Source of the DNA: an uncultured Corynebacterium sp.
GTDB taxonomy: Bacteria > Actinomycetota > Actinomycetes > Mycobacteriales > Mycobacteriaceae
Assembly: GCF_902489365.1 (NCBI RefSeq)
Contig: NZ_CABTZR010000054.1
Span: forward strand, 1 to 15,506
Direction of reading: 5' to 3'
DNA: 15,506 nucleotides
Made by a program: the position numbers and the translations under genes. The notes beneath the pieces are model-generated. The model saw nothing but the letters and a program-made list of their open reading frames with translations. It did not search any database and had not been told where the DNA came from. Shown piece after piece: positions 7,712 through 15,290 of this stretch. The first letter of the stretch is position 1. Every line of letters begins with the position of its first letter.

Positions 7712-8563
7712 ATGCCGGATAACAAGGCATCGCACAGCCAACGTCTGTGTGTTGGATTCGCTCTAGCGTGCTTGTGCCTGGCCTGGATTCTGACGCTGGA
7801 CCCGAATTACGGCCGCACAGGCTTTGTCTTCGATTCCGTCTTATCAACCGGTGCATGGTGCCTGAGTTTGCTGGGAGCATTGCTGTTCATTGCCGCGCAG
7901 TGGCGATCCTTAGGGAACCACGCGCTTATCAACCCACTGCTGGCGGTGGCGGCAAACCTGCTGTTGTCATCGCTGATTTTCAACGTCAACATCCCCTTGT
8001 ACCTTGACATGATGGGCACAGCGTTTATAGCAATCGTCTATGGCCCCGTCTTAGGAATGGGCACGTCAGTCTTGAGCGCGTGCCTGGCCAGCATCAACAA
8101 CCCGCTGCTCTTGGTCTATCTGCCGACCGCGGTGGTGGTGGCTTACCTGTTTGGCTGGCTAGCGCGCCGTGGAGTGTTTAAGCGGATGGTGCCCATGATG
8201 CTCGCCGGAACCGGGGTAGGCGTGGTTGCCGGGCTACTATCCGCTATGTCGACCTTGCTCCTTCCAGCTGAGTACGAGCAGCGCGGGCCCCTCCAGTTCA
8301 TGGCATTGCTGGAGCTGATTCTGCGCGACGAGCGCCTAGCAGTCCTAGTGCAAACCTTGAGCTCCGACATCATTGATAAGACGTTTACGGTGCTCGTGGT
8401 CTGCTTTTCCATTCGCTTGGCGCCGCAGGCGATCCGTCGCCTCTATGATTTTCCGGAGACACGCCCGGCTCTCGGCCGCGTGTTAACGGAGGATCGGTTC
8501 TCGCTTTCGCTTGAAGAAGAGCCGCCCCGCAGCTTTTTCGACCGCATACAGCGCTACTTCTAG
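7712..8563 (+). CDS. Integral membrane protein, ECF-transporter S-component-like
   Basis: The 283-residue product has about six or seven membrane segments by eye (around 11-28, 45-62, 72-91, 100-125, 130-152, 159-183 and 222-236). The central stretch with PLYLDMMGTAFIAIVYGP (95-112), then an Asn-Asn-Pro loop (129-131) and a small-residue helix, resembles substrate-binding (S) subunits of energy-coupling-factor vitamin transporters. In those, an L-D-x-x-G-T segment is followed by GPxxG. Residues 240-283 form a charged cytoplasmic tail, unusually long for an S-component. No T or A subunit gene lies nearby, so it would have to use a shared module or act differently. It follows the acidic-protein gene by 75 bases and converges with the 8614-9141 gene. 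Substrate is unknown; the family call is moderate. Confidence 0.85.
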   Translation: MPDNKASHSQRLCVGFALACLCLAWILTLDPNYGRTGFVFDSVLSTGAWCLSLLGALLFIAAQWRSLGNHALINPLLAVAANLLLSSLIFNVNIPLYLDMMGTAFIAIVYGPVLGMGTSVLSACLASINNPLLLVYLPTAVVVAYLFGWLARRGVFKRMVPMMLAGTGVGVVAGLLSAMSTLLLPAEYEQRGPLQFMALLELILRDERLAVLVQTLSSDIIDKTFTVLVVCFSIRLAPQAIRRLYDFPETRPALGRVLTEDRFSLSLEEEPPRSFFDRIQRYF

Positions 8564-8613
8564 CAGGCGTATAGCACTCGATGCAGGGCCTCACGCACTG
8601 CGGAGGGTGCACA

Positions 8614-9141
8614 TTACGCCGCCTGGCTGAAGCCTTCGAAGAGCGATAGCGGTGAATGCACCGGGGTATAAGTGCTATCCACCAGCCACACAAATGTGGC
8701 CGCGCTACTGCTGGAAATCTCATGCACCGCGGAGACGAGCTCCTCTGGGACTAGGGCCCGCACCCATGCTTCCGCCAACGAAGGGGAAACCGGGCGGCCG
8801 GTGGGGTCGGTGATGCGCACCGTAATGAGATAGGACGGCACTCGCTTTTCGCCGTAGCCCAACACGCGAGCCTTGGCGCGCTCACCCACGCGGTGGCGCG
8901 AGACAGTAAAGGTCAGTGGTAGTGATTCACCACCCTGTATGTCTACTGGTGGCAACATCTTGGATGGTGGCCGCCACTGCGGCGTGGGTCGCGCGAGCGA
9001 GCGCGGGTGGCGGATGATGCTTTCGATGGAGCGAAGAGTGTCATGGTGGTGGTAGAGGATCTCAGTGGTGAGTTCGCTCGTGCTCACGTCGGCCGGGAAA
9101 GGGGGCTGAACGGACTGGTGAATGCTGCTGTAGTTCTTCAT
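8614..9141 (-). CDS. Hypothetical protein, divergent from MFS gene and next to LexA box
   Basis: The product has 175 residues and I do not recognise the family. It is soluble in appearance, with no signal peptide or membrane segment. It contains His-rich and Pro/Arg-rich stretches near the N-terminus (YHHHD at about 30-34, then RHPRSLARPTPQWRPP). Residues about 75-110 look like beta strands and 120-160 like a helix-strand pattern ending SLFEGFSQAA. ATG 9141 is preferred: a -10-like TAGTGT (9149-9154 on the minus strand) ends exactly seven bases before it, pointing to a leaderless mRNA. An in-frame ATG at 9171 would add ten residues. A perfect LexA operator lies 45 bases upstream, so the gene may belong to the SOS regulon. 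Confidence 0.75.
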   Translation of the reverse strand: MKNYSSIHQSVQPPFPADVSTSELTTEILYHHHDTLRSIESIIRHPRSLARPTPQWRPPSKMLPPVDIQGGESLPLTFTVSRHRVGERAKARVLGYGEKRVPSYLITVRITDPTGRPVSPSLAEAWVRALVPEELVSAVHEISSSSAATFVWLVDSTYTPVHSPLSLFEGFSQAA

Positions 9142-9148
9142 GGCCCAC

Positions 9149-9154
9149 ACACTA
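9149..9154 (-). promoter_or_regulatory. Candidate -10 element of the minus-strand hypothetical gene
   Basis: TAGTGT on the minus strand ends seven bases before ATG 9141 and fits TANNNT. No ribosome binding site intervenes, which favours a leaderless transcript. The LexA box lies upstream of the expected -35 position. Confidence 0.4.
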
Positions 9155-9185
9155 GGAGTCGGAACGGACATCACCGCACACGGAT

Positions 9186-9201
9186 TCGAACAGAGGTTCG
9201 A
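9186..9201. promoter_or_regulatory. LexA (SOS) operator
   Basis: The 16-mer TCGAACAGAGGTTCGA is a perfect inverted repeat of the form TCGAAC-N4-GTTCGA. This is the established LexA box of Gram-positive and actinobacterial genomes. It lies in the intergenic region between the hypothetical gene (ATG 9141) and the MFS gene (ATG 9248), about 45 bases from each start. LexA bound here could repress one or both. No other match this good was seen in the window. Confidence 0.85.
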
Positions 9202-9231
9202 GCAAACGTTCAGCCATTTGACGTGATGGGC

Positions 9232-9237
9232 TACAGT
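9232..9237 (+). promoter_or_regulatory. Candidate -10 element of the MFS gene (TACAGT)
   Basis: TACAGT fits the corynebacterial TANANT consensus. It overlaps an in-frame GTG at 9236, which argues against that codon as the start. It leaves ATG 9248 with little or no leader. The LexA box lies 30 bases upstream. Confidence 0.5.
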
Positions 9238-9247
9238 GAGTGGCGAT

Positions 9248-10483
9248 ATGAAAAATACTGCAGCACCGCAGGTTAAAATCCCGCGGGAAATCTGGGTCAT
9301 GGTCGCCGCCGGGTTCATCATTGCCTTAGGCTACGGTCTCATCGCGCCGCTGCTGCCGCAGTTCATCGTCAGCTTCGATGTCTCGATGGCCGCGGCCGGT
9401 CTGGTTGTCTCAGTCTTTTCTGCCAGCCGTCTCATCTTTGCCCCCGCTGCGGGCTTTCTCATCGACCGCGTAGGTACGCGCAGGGTGTATGTGACGGGAT
9501 TACTTACCGTGGCGGTCACCACCGGCCTCGTGGGCGTGGCGCAGGAGTACTGGCAAATTGTCGCCTTGCGCACTATCGCTGGCATTGGTTCGACGATGTT
9601 CACCGTCGCGGCTATGGGGCTCATCGTGCGCCTCGCCCCACCCAGCATCCGGGGGCGCTGTTCGGCCACCTATGCCACTTCCTTCCTCCTCGGTAACGTC
9701 ATTGGCCCGCTCGTGGGCGCGAGCCTTTCCTTCCTGGGCTTCCGCTGGCCCTTCTTCATCTACGGCGTCGGTGTGGCGATTGCGGCGCTCGTCGTGTGGA
9801 GCCTCATGCCGCCTGTGTCCAAGGCCGATGAGAGCCGACGCAGCCTCCCGCCGATGCGTTTGGAGGAAGCCTGGGCGGATACTGCCTTCCGTGCAGTGCT
9901 GACCTCAAACTTCGCCCAAGGCTGGATCAACATGGGCGTGCGCGTAGCTGTCCTACCGCTGTTTGCCGCTGCGATCTTTGCCAACGGCGCATCCGCGTCG
10001 GGTATCGCACTGGCGGTCTTTGCTGCGGGCAATGCCGTCGTCTTGCAGTTCTCGGGTTCTTGGTCTGACCGCGTGGGGCGCCGTCCACTCATTGTGGCGG
10101 GTCTCGTGGGGTCTGCCTTGTTCGTTGGAACACTGGGCTTGGCGACGAACATCGTCTCCCTGCTTATCCTCTCCGCCCTGTCCGGCGCGGCTTCGGGCCT
10201 TATCGCCCCGTCGCAGCAGGCGGCTGTGGCAGACATTGTTGGTTCCCAGCGCTCGGGTGGCCAGGTACTGTCGACATTTCAGATGGCAGGCGATTTCGGG
10301 CAAATCCTCGGCCCTATCGTCATTGGTCTCCTGGCGGATAGGTACGGATTTGAAGCAGCCTTTGGCTTCTGCGTGGTTGTCGCCATGGCTGGCGTTGTGG
10401 CGTGGATATTTGGTCGCGACACCCTGGGGGAGAGGAAGGGTATCCTGCGGGGTCTGCGCCGCCGCTACCGTTCGCGGCGTTAA
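9248..10483 (+). CDS. MFS transporter, drug:proton antiporter type
   Basis: The 411-residue inner-membrane protein has the hydrophobicity pattern and length of a 12-segment major facilitator. Motif A is seen after segment 2 (GFLIDRVGTRR, 69-79) and again in the second half (GSWSDRVGRRP, 270-280). A motif C-like stretch GNVIGPLVG (149-157) in segment 5 is characteristic of antiporters of the drug-efflux (DHA) families. It most likely exports a hydrophobic or toxic compound using the proton gradient; the substrate is unknown. ATG 9248 is chosen over GTG 9236 because the GTG overlaps the candidate -10. A perfect LexA box 46 bases upstream suggests induction by DNA damage. It diverges from a hypothetical gene and is followed by a terminator-like hairpin. 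Confidence 0.93.
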   Translation: MKNTAAPQVKIPREIWVMVAAGFIIALGYGLIAPLLPQFIVSFDVSMAAAGLVVSVFSASRLIFAPAAGFLIDRVGTRRVYVTGLLTVAVTTGLVGVAQEYWQIVALRTIAGIGSTMFTVAAMGLIVRLAPPSIRGRCSATYATSFLLGNVIGPLVGASLSFLGFRWPFFIYGVGVAIAALVVWSLMPPVSKADESRRSLPPMRLEEAWADTAFRAVLTSNFAQGWINMGVRVAVLPLFAAAIFANGASASGIALAVFAAGNAVVLQFSGSWSDRVGRRPLIVAGLVGSALFVGTLGLATNIVSLLILSALSGAASGLIAPSQQAAVADIVGSQRSGGQVLSTFQMAGDFGQILGPIVIGLLADRYGFEAAFGFCVVVAMAGVVAWIFGRDTLGERKGILRGLRRRYRSRR

Positions 10484-10573
10484 GTTAAAAGGTGTGGCTC
10501 TAGCGAGTACGGCGCGCTTTCTTGCTGCACGCAGCCCAGCGAGGGGTGGTGCCGGTTTTGAAGCTGCGCTCCC

Positions 10574-10616
10574 GAAAACGCGTAAAGCCATAGATGGAAG
10601 TTCCAGAACCGTTTTC
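10574..10616. repeat. Nested inverted repeat
   Basis: GAAAACG (10574-10580) is repeated in inverted form as CGTTTTC (10610-10616). A second palindrome, TGGAAGTTCCA (10595-10605), lies inside. The arms are perfect. This is a compact nested structure in non-coding DNA and could be a dispersed intergenic repeat or a relic of a small mobile element. Confidence 0.5.
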
Positions 10617-10704
10617 TGGGCGGCTCCACCTCTTCCGGCTACGCTCGCTCGCGGCTCCCATGACCGTCCTCCACACTTCTGCACCAAGGCATCAGAGACT
10701 AATC

Positions 10705-10730
10705 TTTTCTTAATCTGCTAAGAAAATTTT
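10705..10730 (+). terminator. AT-rich terminator-like hairpin after the MFS gene
   Basis: TTTTCTTA (10705-10712) pairs perfectly with TAAGAAAA (10719-10726) around a six-base loop, followed by TTTT and more A/T. The stem is almost free of G-C pairs, so it would be weak. It lies 220 bases past the MFS stop. Confidence 0.5.
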
Positions 10731-10735
10731 AATTT

Positions 10736-10774
10736 ATGGTGGTAATGGCGTCAACTTCATAGCCTGACCATCAT
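10736..10774 (-). terminator. Possible hairpin downstream of the helicase gene
   Basis: ATGATGGT and ACCACCAT, read on the minus strand (10774-10767 and 10743-10736), can form an eight-base-pair stem with one G-U pair and a 23-base loop. The sequence after it on the minus strand is AAATTAAAATTTT. It begins seven bases past the helicase stop codon and may help end that transcript. Confidence 0.35.
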
Positions 10775-10780
10775 TGAGGT

Positions 10781-13700
10781 TTAAGCCACAGTGCGCCCGG
10801 CGGCGTAGAGCTGCTTAGGCATATCGCGGCGAAGGCTCCATTCAAACTGGATGGGTTTCTCGCCTCGGTGCGTGACGTAATCGACGTTGCCCAAGAAGGT
10901 ATACGCCGACGCCGTGTCGACTTTGTTCCGCTTAGTAAAACGCGTAGCGATGATGATGTTGCCGTTGAGTTCGTGGTGATGGATGTAGCGTCGGGCCATT
11001 GCGGACTTGAGGGACGTGGTGGATTGGGACTCCCAGTGCAAACGATCTGGCGACAGCGGATAATCGCGGTAGTTCGTCGAGGCACTGACGTTTTCATCCT
11101 TCTGGAATGTGACGAGGAAGAGATCAGTGTTGGAGGCATCGAAGCGGCGTACGCCCTCACGTGGCAAGTTTGCGAGCTTGCGCAACGGGCCATCGTCCAA
11201 TGCCCCGACCAGTTCGGCAAGACTGTAGTCCGCGTGAGTTTCTAAGACGCTATTCGTTGATTTCTCCGGGATGACGCGGGACCGGTCGAGCGTGAGCTGC
11301 ATGACCTGAGTAACCTCAGCGACGAAGGAAGGACAGGCCCGGATGATACGCAGGGCCTCATCGAGGGATTCCGGCACCGTCGTATTTGAATTTGCCCACA
11401 GAGCCAGCACGAGCATGGTGGCATATCGGGTTTGCTCGGGAGTCATGTCTTTCTCGTTGGGCCCATCCGGAGAAATAAGAAGACTGTAGGCCGCTACGCG
11501 GTTCGGGTCATTGATGTGCAGTAGCACGCGGATTCGGCTGAGAAGAAACTCCTCGTGTTCATTCGCGGGGGCGGAGGGCAACAGTTCTTCGTCGCGCAGC
11601 AGCGTGGTCCACGTAATACCCTTGCGGCGGTAGAGGTCTTCCACTGGAACGCCGGAACTATTGATGAAACCAGCGAGGTCGGTCGTGCCGTAGTCAGTAA
11701 TGAGTGCTCGTATCTTCTTGATGGAGTTACGGGCCAAGCGCTTGATGTTCTTCAAGACACGCTCGGTAGTCACGCGGTCCAAAGTGATGTTGGAGCCCGG
11801 TGGGGCAGTGGGGAAGCCCTGCTCCACCTCCTTGGCTAGGTTCTTTCCGCGCGCGGCAGTCAGGACCTTGAATCGTTCTTCGAAATCGAATTCTTCGTGC
11901 TGGACCCCCAGGAAATCAAAGACAGTGCAAGAATTTTTTCTCTCGTGGAGGCGTAAACCGCGGCCCAATTGTTGGACAAAGAGCACTGGGCTCTGCGTCG
12001 GGCGCAGAAGCAGCAGCGTGTTGACCTCGGGAATGTCCACGCCCTCGTTGAAAATATCGACCGCAAAGATGATGCTGATGGCGCCTTCGCGAAGCTGCTG
12101 AATGGCACGTCGACGCTCATCAACACTGAGCTTGCTGCTTACTGCTTGGGCGGGGATGCCGAAAAGGTTGAATTGCTCGGCCATGTATTCGGCGTGGGCG
12201 ATGGAGACGCAGAAGCCAAGGGCCTTCATATCGGAGAGGTCGAAGATACGGCGGTTGAGCTCATTGATGATGAACCTGGTGCGCTTCTCACCGGCCTTGA
12301 TATAGAACTCGCTTAGCTCCGCAGTCTGGTAGTCCTTCTTCCCGCGGTTCCAAGTCAGACTCGTCAGGTCCGTATCATCGTCGACCCCGTAGTAGTGCAA
12401 GGGCGCAAGGAGCTGTAGGCGTAACGCATCCCAGAGGCGGAGTTCATGGGCCACGCGGTAGTCGAAATACTTCTGCACGTTTTCGCCGTCACCGCGCTCC
12501 GGTGTGGCCGTTAGCCCCAAGAGCTCGCGTGGTTGCAGGTAGTCGAGTACTGTCCGGTAGGTCGAAGCCTCGGCGTGGTGGAACTCATCGATGACGACGA
12601 CCTCAAAGTGATCCGGCGCAATCTGGGCCAGGCGCTTCCCATGTAGAGACTGGATGCTGGCGAAGACATGGTTCCACTCGGCGGGTTGCTCACCACCGAC
12701 GAGGAGCTCACCGAAACCAGAAGTGCGAAGAACCTCGCGGTAGGTTCGCTGGGCCTGGGTAAGAATCTCGCGCCGGTGCGCAATGAACAGCAATCGTGGC
12801 CTGCGCCCTAGCTTCTCGCATAGGCGGCGGTAGTCCAGTGCTGCCACAACAGTCTTTCCTGTACCGGTGGCGGCAATGAGGAGGTTGCGGTGGCGATCGT
12901 GGACTTCGCGCTCGGAATCTAAAGCTTCGAGCATCTCCTCCTGGTAGGGGTAGGGCTCGACGCGAAGGCCTGAGAGCTCGAGCTTTTCACCGGGCTTTGA
13001 TTCGAGGAATTTGGCGCTGCCGAGCGCGTTTACGAGCCGCTCGTAGTCTTGGTCGGGGTCAAATGCTTTGAAGTGAGTGTCGTACCAGTAGCTATCGAAG
13101 GTCTTGATGAACTTTTCGATGATCTCCGGAGTGGAGGAACGAGAGCCGCGGACGTTCCATTCCCAGCCGTCGACAAGCGCCGAGCGCGAAAGGTTTGAGC
13201 TACCGATAAACGCGGTGTCGAACCCAGACTGGCGGCGGAAGAGCCAGGCCTTGGCATGCAGGCGAGTGGTCTTGTGCTCATAGCAAATCCGGACCTCAGC
13301 GTTATAGTCCTCCACGAGACGACGCACGGCGGCGGCCTCGGTCGCCCCGCAGTACGTAGAAGTAATAACGCGCAGTGGGATCTGATGATCCCTGAGGTAT
13401 TCCAGTTGATCGCTGATGACCGCAATTCCCGAACTCTTGATGAAAGCGCACAGCAGATCGACGGAGTCCGCAGTGCGGATCTCGCGGGCAATCTCGACTG
13501 ACATATTGGTGTCGTCCACGCTATTGGTGAACAAAGCACTGGCGTTGAGCGAGACTTCCGGAAGCTCTGGAGCCTCTTCGAGTTCTGTTCGATAGATGGC
13601 ATAGAGCAGCTGTTCCGCAGAAATGGACTCATCTTCCCCGAGGTGCTGTGCGAGTCCATTGATGAGGGCCACGCGCTCCTCGGGCTTCGTCAGCTCTGTG

Positions 13701-13897
13701 AGCTTGTGTTCGAGGACCTTGGCAAAATGCTGGGACACTGCCGCGGCGAACCGGGGATTGACATCCTTATTGGAACCGTGGGCGATGCCGGTTGCTGCCG
13801 TGGGCCGAGCCCGCTTGGTTTCCTCGATTCGTTCCTGGATCCGGGCGGTGACTGGGGTTTCGTAGATGCCAAACGGCAGAATGGACTCGGAACTCAT
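10781..13897 (-). CDS. PLD-family nuclease/superfamily 2 helicase fusion with DUF3427-like C-terminus
   Basis: The 1038-residue product joins three parts. Residues about 115-275 form an HKD (phospholipase D) nuclease domain with His214-x-Lys216, GSSN ending at Asn235, and Glu246 in GWEWN. This single-motif spacing matches the restriction enzyme BfiI (H105, K107, N125, E136 from memory), which works as a dimer. Residues about 315-655 form a superfamily 2 helicase: Walker A ATGTGKT (343-349), Walker B DEFH (437-440), TAT (463-465), NEGVDIP (617-623) and QQLGRGLRL (642-650). The rest, including YTFLGNVDYVTHRGE near residue 999, resembles DUF3427. The ATG at 13897 overlaps the NUDIX stop as ATGA, implying translational coupling. 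The helicase could translocate on DNA or RNA and the nuclease cut it. Repair, restriction or phage defence is inferred; the target is unknown. Confidence 0.93.
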   Translation of the reverse strand: MSSESILPFGIYETPVTARIQERIEETKRARPTAATGIAHGSNKDVNPRFAAAVSQHFAKVLEHKLTELTKPEERVALINGLAQHLGEDESISAEQLLYAIYRTELEEAPELPEVSLNASALFTNSVDDTNMSVEIAREIRTADSVDLLCAFIKSSGIAVISDQLEYLRDHQIPLRVITSTYCGATEAAAVRRLVEDYNAEVRICYEHKTTRLHAKAWLFRRQSGFDTAFIGSSNLSRSALVDGWEWNVRGSRSSTPEIIEKFIKTFDSYWYDTHFKAFDPDQDYERLVNALGSAKFLESKPGEKLELSGLRVEPYPYQEEMLEALDSEREVHDRHRNLLIAATGTGKTVVAALDYRRLCEKLGRRPRLLFIAHRREILTQAQRTYREVLRTSGFGELLVGGEQPAEWNHVFASIQSLHGKRLAQIAPDHFEVVVIDEFHHAEASTYRTVLDYLQPRELLGLTATPERGDGENVQKYFDYRVAHELRLWDALRLQLLAPLHYYGVDDDTDLTSLTWNRGKKDYQTAELSEFYIKAGEKRTRFIINELNRRIFDLSDMKALGFCVSIAHAEYMAEQFNLFGIPAQAVSSKLSVDERRRAIQQLREGAISIIFAVDIFNEGVDIPEVNTLLLLRPTQSPVLFVQQLGRGLRLHERKNSCTVFDFLGVQHEEFDFEERFKVLTAARGKNLAKEVEQGFPTAPPGSNITLDRVTTERVLKNIKRLARNSIKKIRALITDYGTTDLAGFINSSGVPVEDLYRRKGITWTTLLRDEELLPSAPANEHEEFLLSRIRVLLHINDPNRVAAYSLLISPDGPNEKDMTPEQTRYATMLVLALWANSNTTVPESLDEALRIIRACPSFVAEVTQVMQLTLDRSRVIPEKSTNSVLETHADYSLAELVGALDDGPLRKLANLPREGVRRFDASNTDLFLVTFQKDENVSASTNYRDYPLSPDRLHWESQSTTSLKSAMARRYIHHHELNGNIIIATRFTKRNKVDTASAYTFLGNVDYVTHRGEKPIQFEWSLRRDMPKQLYAAGRTVA

Positions 13898-14286
13898 AGG
13901 CGCGAAGAAAGCAGTTCGACGGCGGGGATATCAGCAGGGGCCCAGCCGAGTTCCCGGGCCTCAGTAGGGGTGACCCAACGGGTGGCATCGTGATCACTAA
14001 GAACGAGTTCCCCGGACTCCTTGGTGCACAGGAACGTAGTGAGTTCGATGGTGGCGAAATCGTACTCATGCACGGTCGCGGTGACCTTGTCACCTACGGT
14101 TGCGGTTACGGAAAGCTCTTCCCTGATTTCACGCGCGAGAGCCTGTTCCGGTGTCTCGCCATCTTCAATCTTGCCGCCCGGAAACTCCCACATGCCGGCT
14201 AGTGACTTTCCTGGAGCTTTGCGGCAGGCCAGGAAACGATTGCCGTCAACAAAGACGGCTCCGACGACGCGAATCGGTGAACTCAT
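13894..14286 (-). CDS. NUDIX hydrolase (MutT/NudG-like)
   Basis: The product has 130 residues from ATG 14286, or 132 from GTG 14292. It contains a complete NUDIX box, GKIEDGE followed by REIREELSV, matching G-x5-E-x7-R-E-U-x-E-E-x-G-U except Ser in place of the last Gly. The preceding AGMWEFPGG is typical of MutT and CTP pyrophosphohydrolase (NudG) relatives. These hydrolyse (oxidised or modified) nucleoside triphosphates to monophosphate and pyrophosphate. A -10-like CATACT ends seven bases before ATG 14286, so a leaderless mRNA is possible; read-through from hutG, 33 bases upstream, is the alternative. Its stop overlaps the ATG of the PLD-helicase gene, so the two are made together. The exact substrate cannot be told. 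Confidence 0.92.
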   Translation of the reverse strand: MSSPIRVVGAVFVDGNRFLACRKAPGKSLAGMWEFPGGKIEDGETPEQALAREIREELSVTATVGDKVTATVHEYDFATIELTTFLCTKESGELVLSDHDATRWVTPTEARELGWAPADIPAVELLSSRL

Positions 14287-14319
14287 GGGCACTAGTATGC
14301 CGGCTGGCCGGCGTCTTAT

Positions 14320-15288
14320 CTAGGAATTCGCTCCTGTGGTAGCAACAAAATGCGCCGTCACAATGTCATCAATCAACCGCGCGGCCAGCTTGGCGGTGTG
14401 GCTGTCGGTGTCGAATTGGGGATTGAGCTCGACGACGTCGACAAGCGCGAGGCGTCCCGTGGCGGCGATGGTGAGCGCGAGTTCACGGATGATGTTCAGG
14501 GGCACGCCGAGGCCAGCGGGGGCGGAGACACCCGGTGCCTGGTTGGCGGGGAGGACATCCAAGTCGATGGAGAGATGGATGGGTTTGGCACCGGAGCAGA
14601 TGCTGTCGATGGTTGCGCGCAGCTGGGCGCGATCCATGGTGAGCACATCCTCGTCGAGGACAACGGTGACACCGAGGGCGGCGGCTTCGTCGAAAAGCAC
14701 GGGCGTGTTGTTGGGGCGGGAGATTCCCAGGACGGAATAGTCAAAGTCCTCCCGGCCCACCAGCTCAGAAATCTGCTTAAACGGGGTGCCGGAGGTAGGC
14801 ACGTCCGCGGTGCGGAGATCGAAATGCGCGTCCAGGTTGATGATCTGCAGCAGGCCCTGGGCGCGGAAAACGCCACGGTGGGAGCCGAAGGCGGTCTCGT
14901 GCCCACCGCCGAGGATGATAGGCAGATGCCCGGCGCGTGAGAGTGACTCCACCGCATCGGAGAGGCGCTCGTGGGAGCCCTCCAGGTCGGTGCCTTGGGT
15001 GGTGAACGTGCCGGCGTCGTAAAGCGGATGCGGATGGTGCAGCGCCAGGGAACCCAAGGCGCCGCGCAGGGCAGCTGGGCCCGCAGCCGCGCCGGGGCGG
15101 CCATGGTTGCGTTCTACGCCCTCGTCGGAGGCAAAGCCCAGGAGTGCCACGCCGGGTTGGGCTTCGGGGTTCTCCAGGTCGAGGGGGCGAACTACGCTGT
15201 GCCACCGCGCATGCTCGGGGCCCGGGCCATCGGAGCGGCCGGACCACTCGGGGGCAGGGGAGTAGGCGGGGGCATCAACGGTGTTCAT
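14320..15288 (-). CDS. hutG: Formimidoylglutamase (histidine degradation)
   Basis: The 322-residue ureohydrolase (arginase/agmatinase superfamily) converts N-formimidoyl-L-glutamate to L-glutamate and formamide, the last step of one histidine-degradation route. The dimanganese ligands are all present: GGGHE (His130), DAHFD (Asp153, His155, Asp157) and SIDLD (Asp242, Asp244). The stretch after the last motif, with APGVSAP (251-257), points to HutG rather than arginase or agmatinase. A longer in-frame reading exists upstream, but ATG 15288 is the start: GAAAGGA lies five bases before it, and the permease gene ends only two bases upstream. The two genes are therefore co-transcribed and probably translationally coupled. 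Other hut genes would be expected beyond the window. Confidence 0.93.
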   Translation of the reverse strand: MNTVDAPAYSPAPEWSGRSDGPGPEHARWHSVVRPLDLENPEAQPGVALLGFASDEGVERNHGRPGAAAGPAALRGALGSLALHHPHPLYDAGTFTTQGTDLEGSHERLSDAVESLSRAGHLPIILGGGHETAFGSHRGVFRAQGLLQIINLDAHFDLRTADVPTSGTPFKQISELVGREDFDYSVLGISRPNNTPVLFDEAAALGVTVVLDEDVLTMDRAQLRATIDSICSGAKPIHLSIDLDVLPANQAPGVSAPAGLGVPLNIIRELALTIAATGRLALVDVVELNPQFDTDSHTAKLAARLIDDIVTAHFVATTGANS

Positions 15289-15290
15289 GG

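Larger units (their letters stand above)
10484..10780. other. Convergent spacer with inverted repeats, no gene seen
   Basis: This 297-base stretch separates the MFS stop from the helicase stop. No supported coding region was found. Its left two thirds are GC-rich with an inverted repeat (10574-10616). The right third is AT-rich, unlike the rest of the window, and holds two hairpins listed separately. It could be the edge of an acquired segment that includes the helicase and NUDIX genes. Confidence 0.6.

Noticed and set aside
9963..10721. A plus-strand frame overlapping the MFS gene and running into the spacer
   Set aside because: It overlaps a clear 12-segment transporter in another frame, is Ser/Arg/Pro-rich, and has no recognisable domain.
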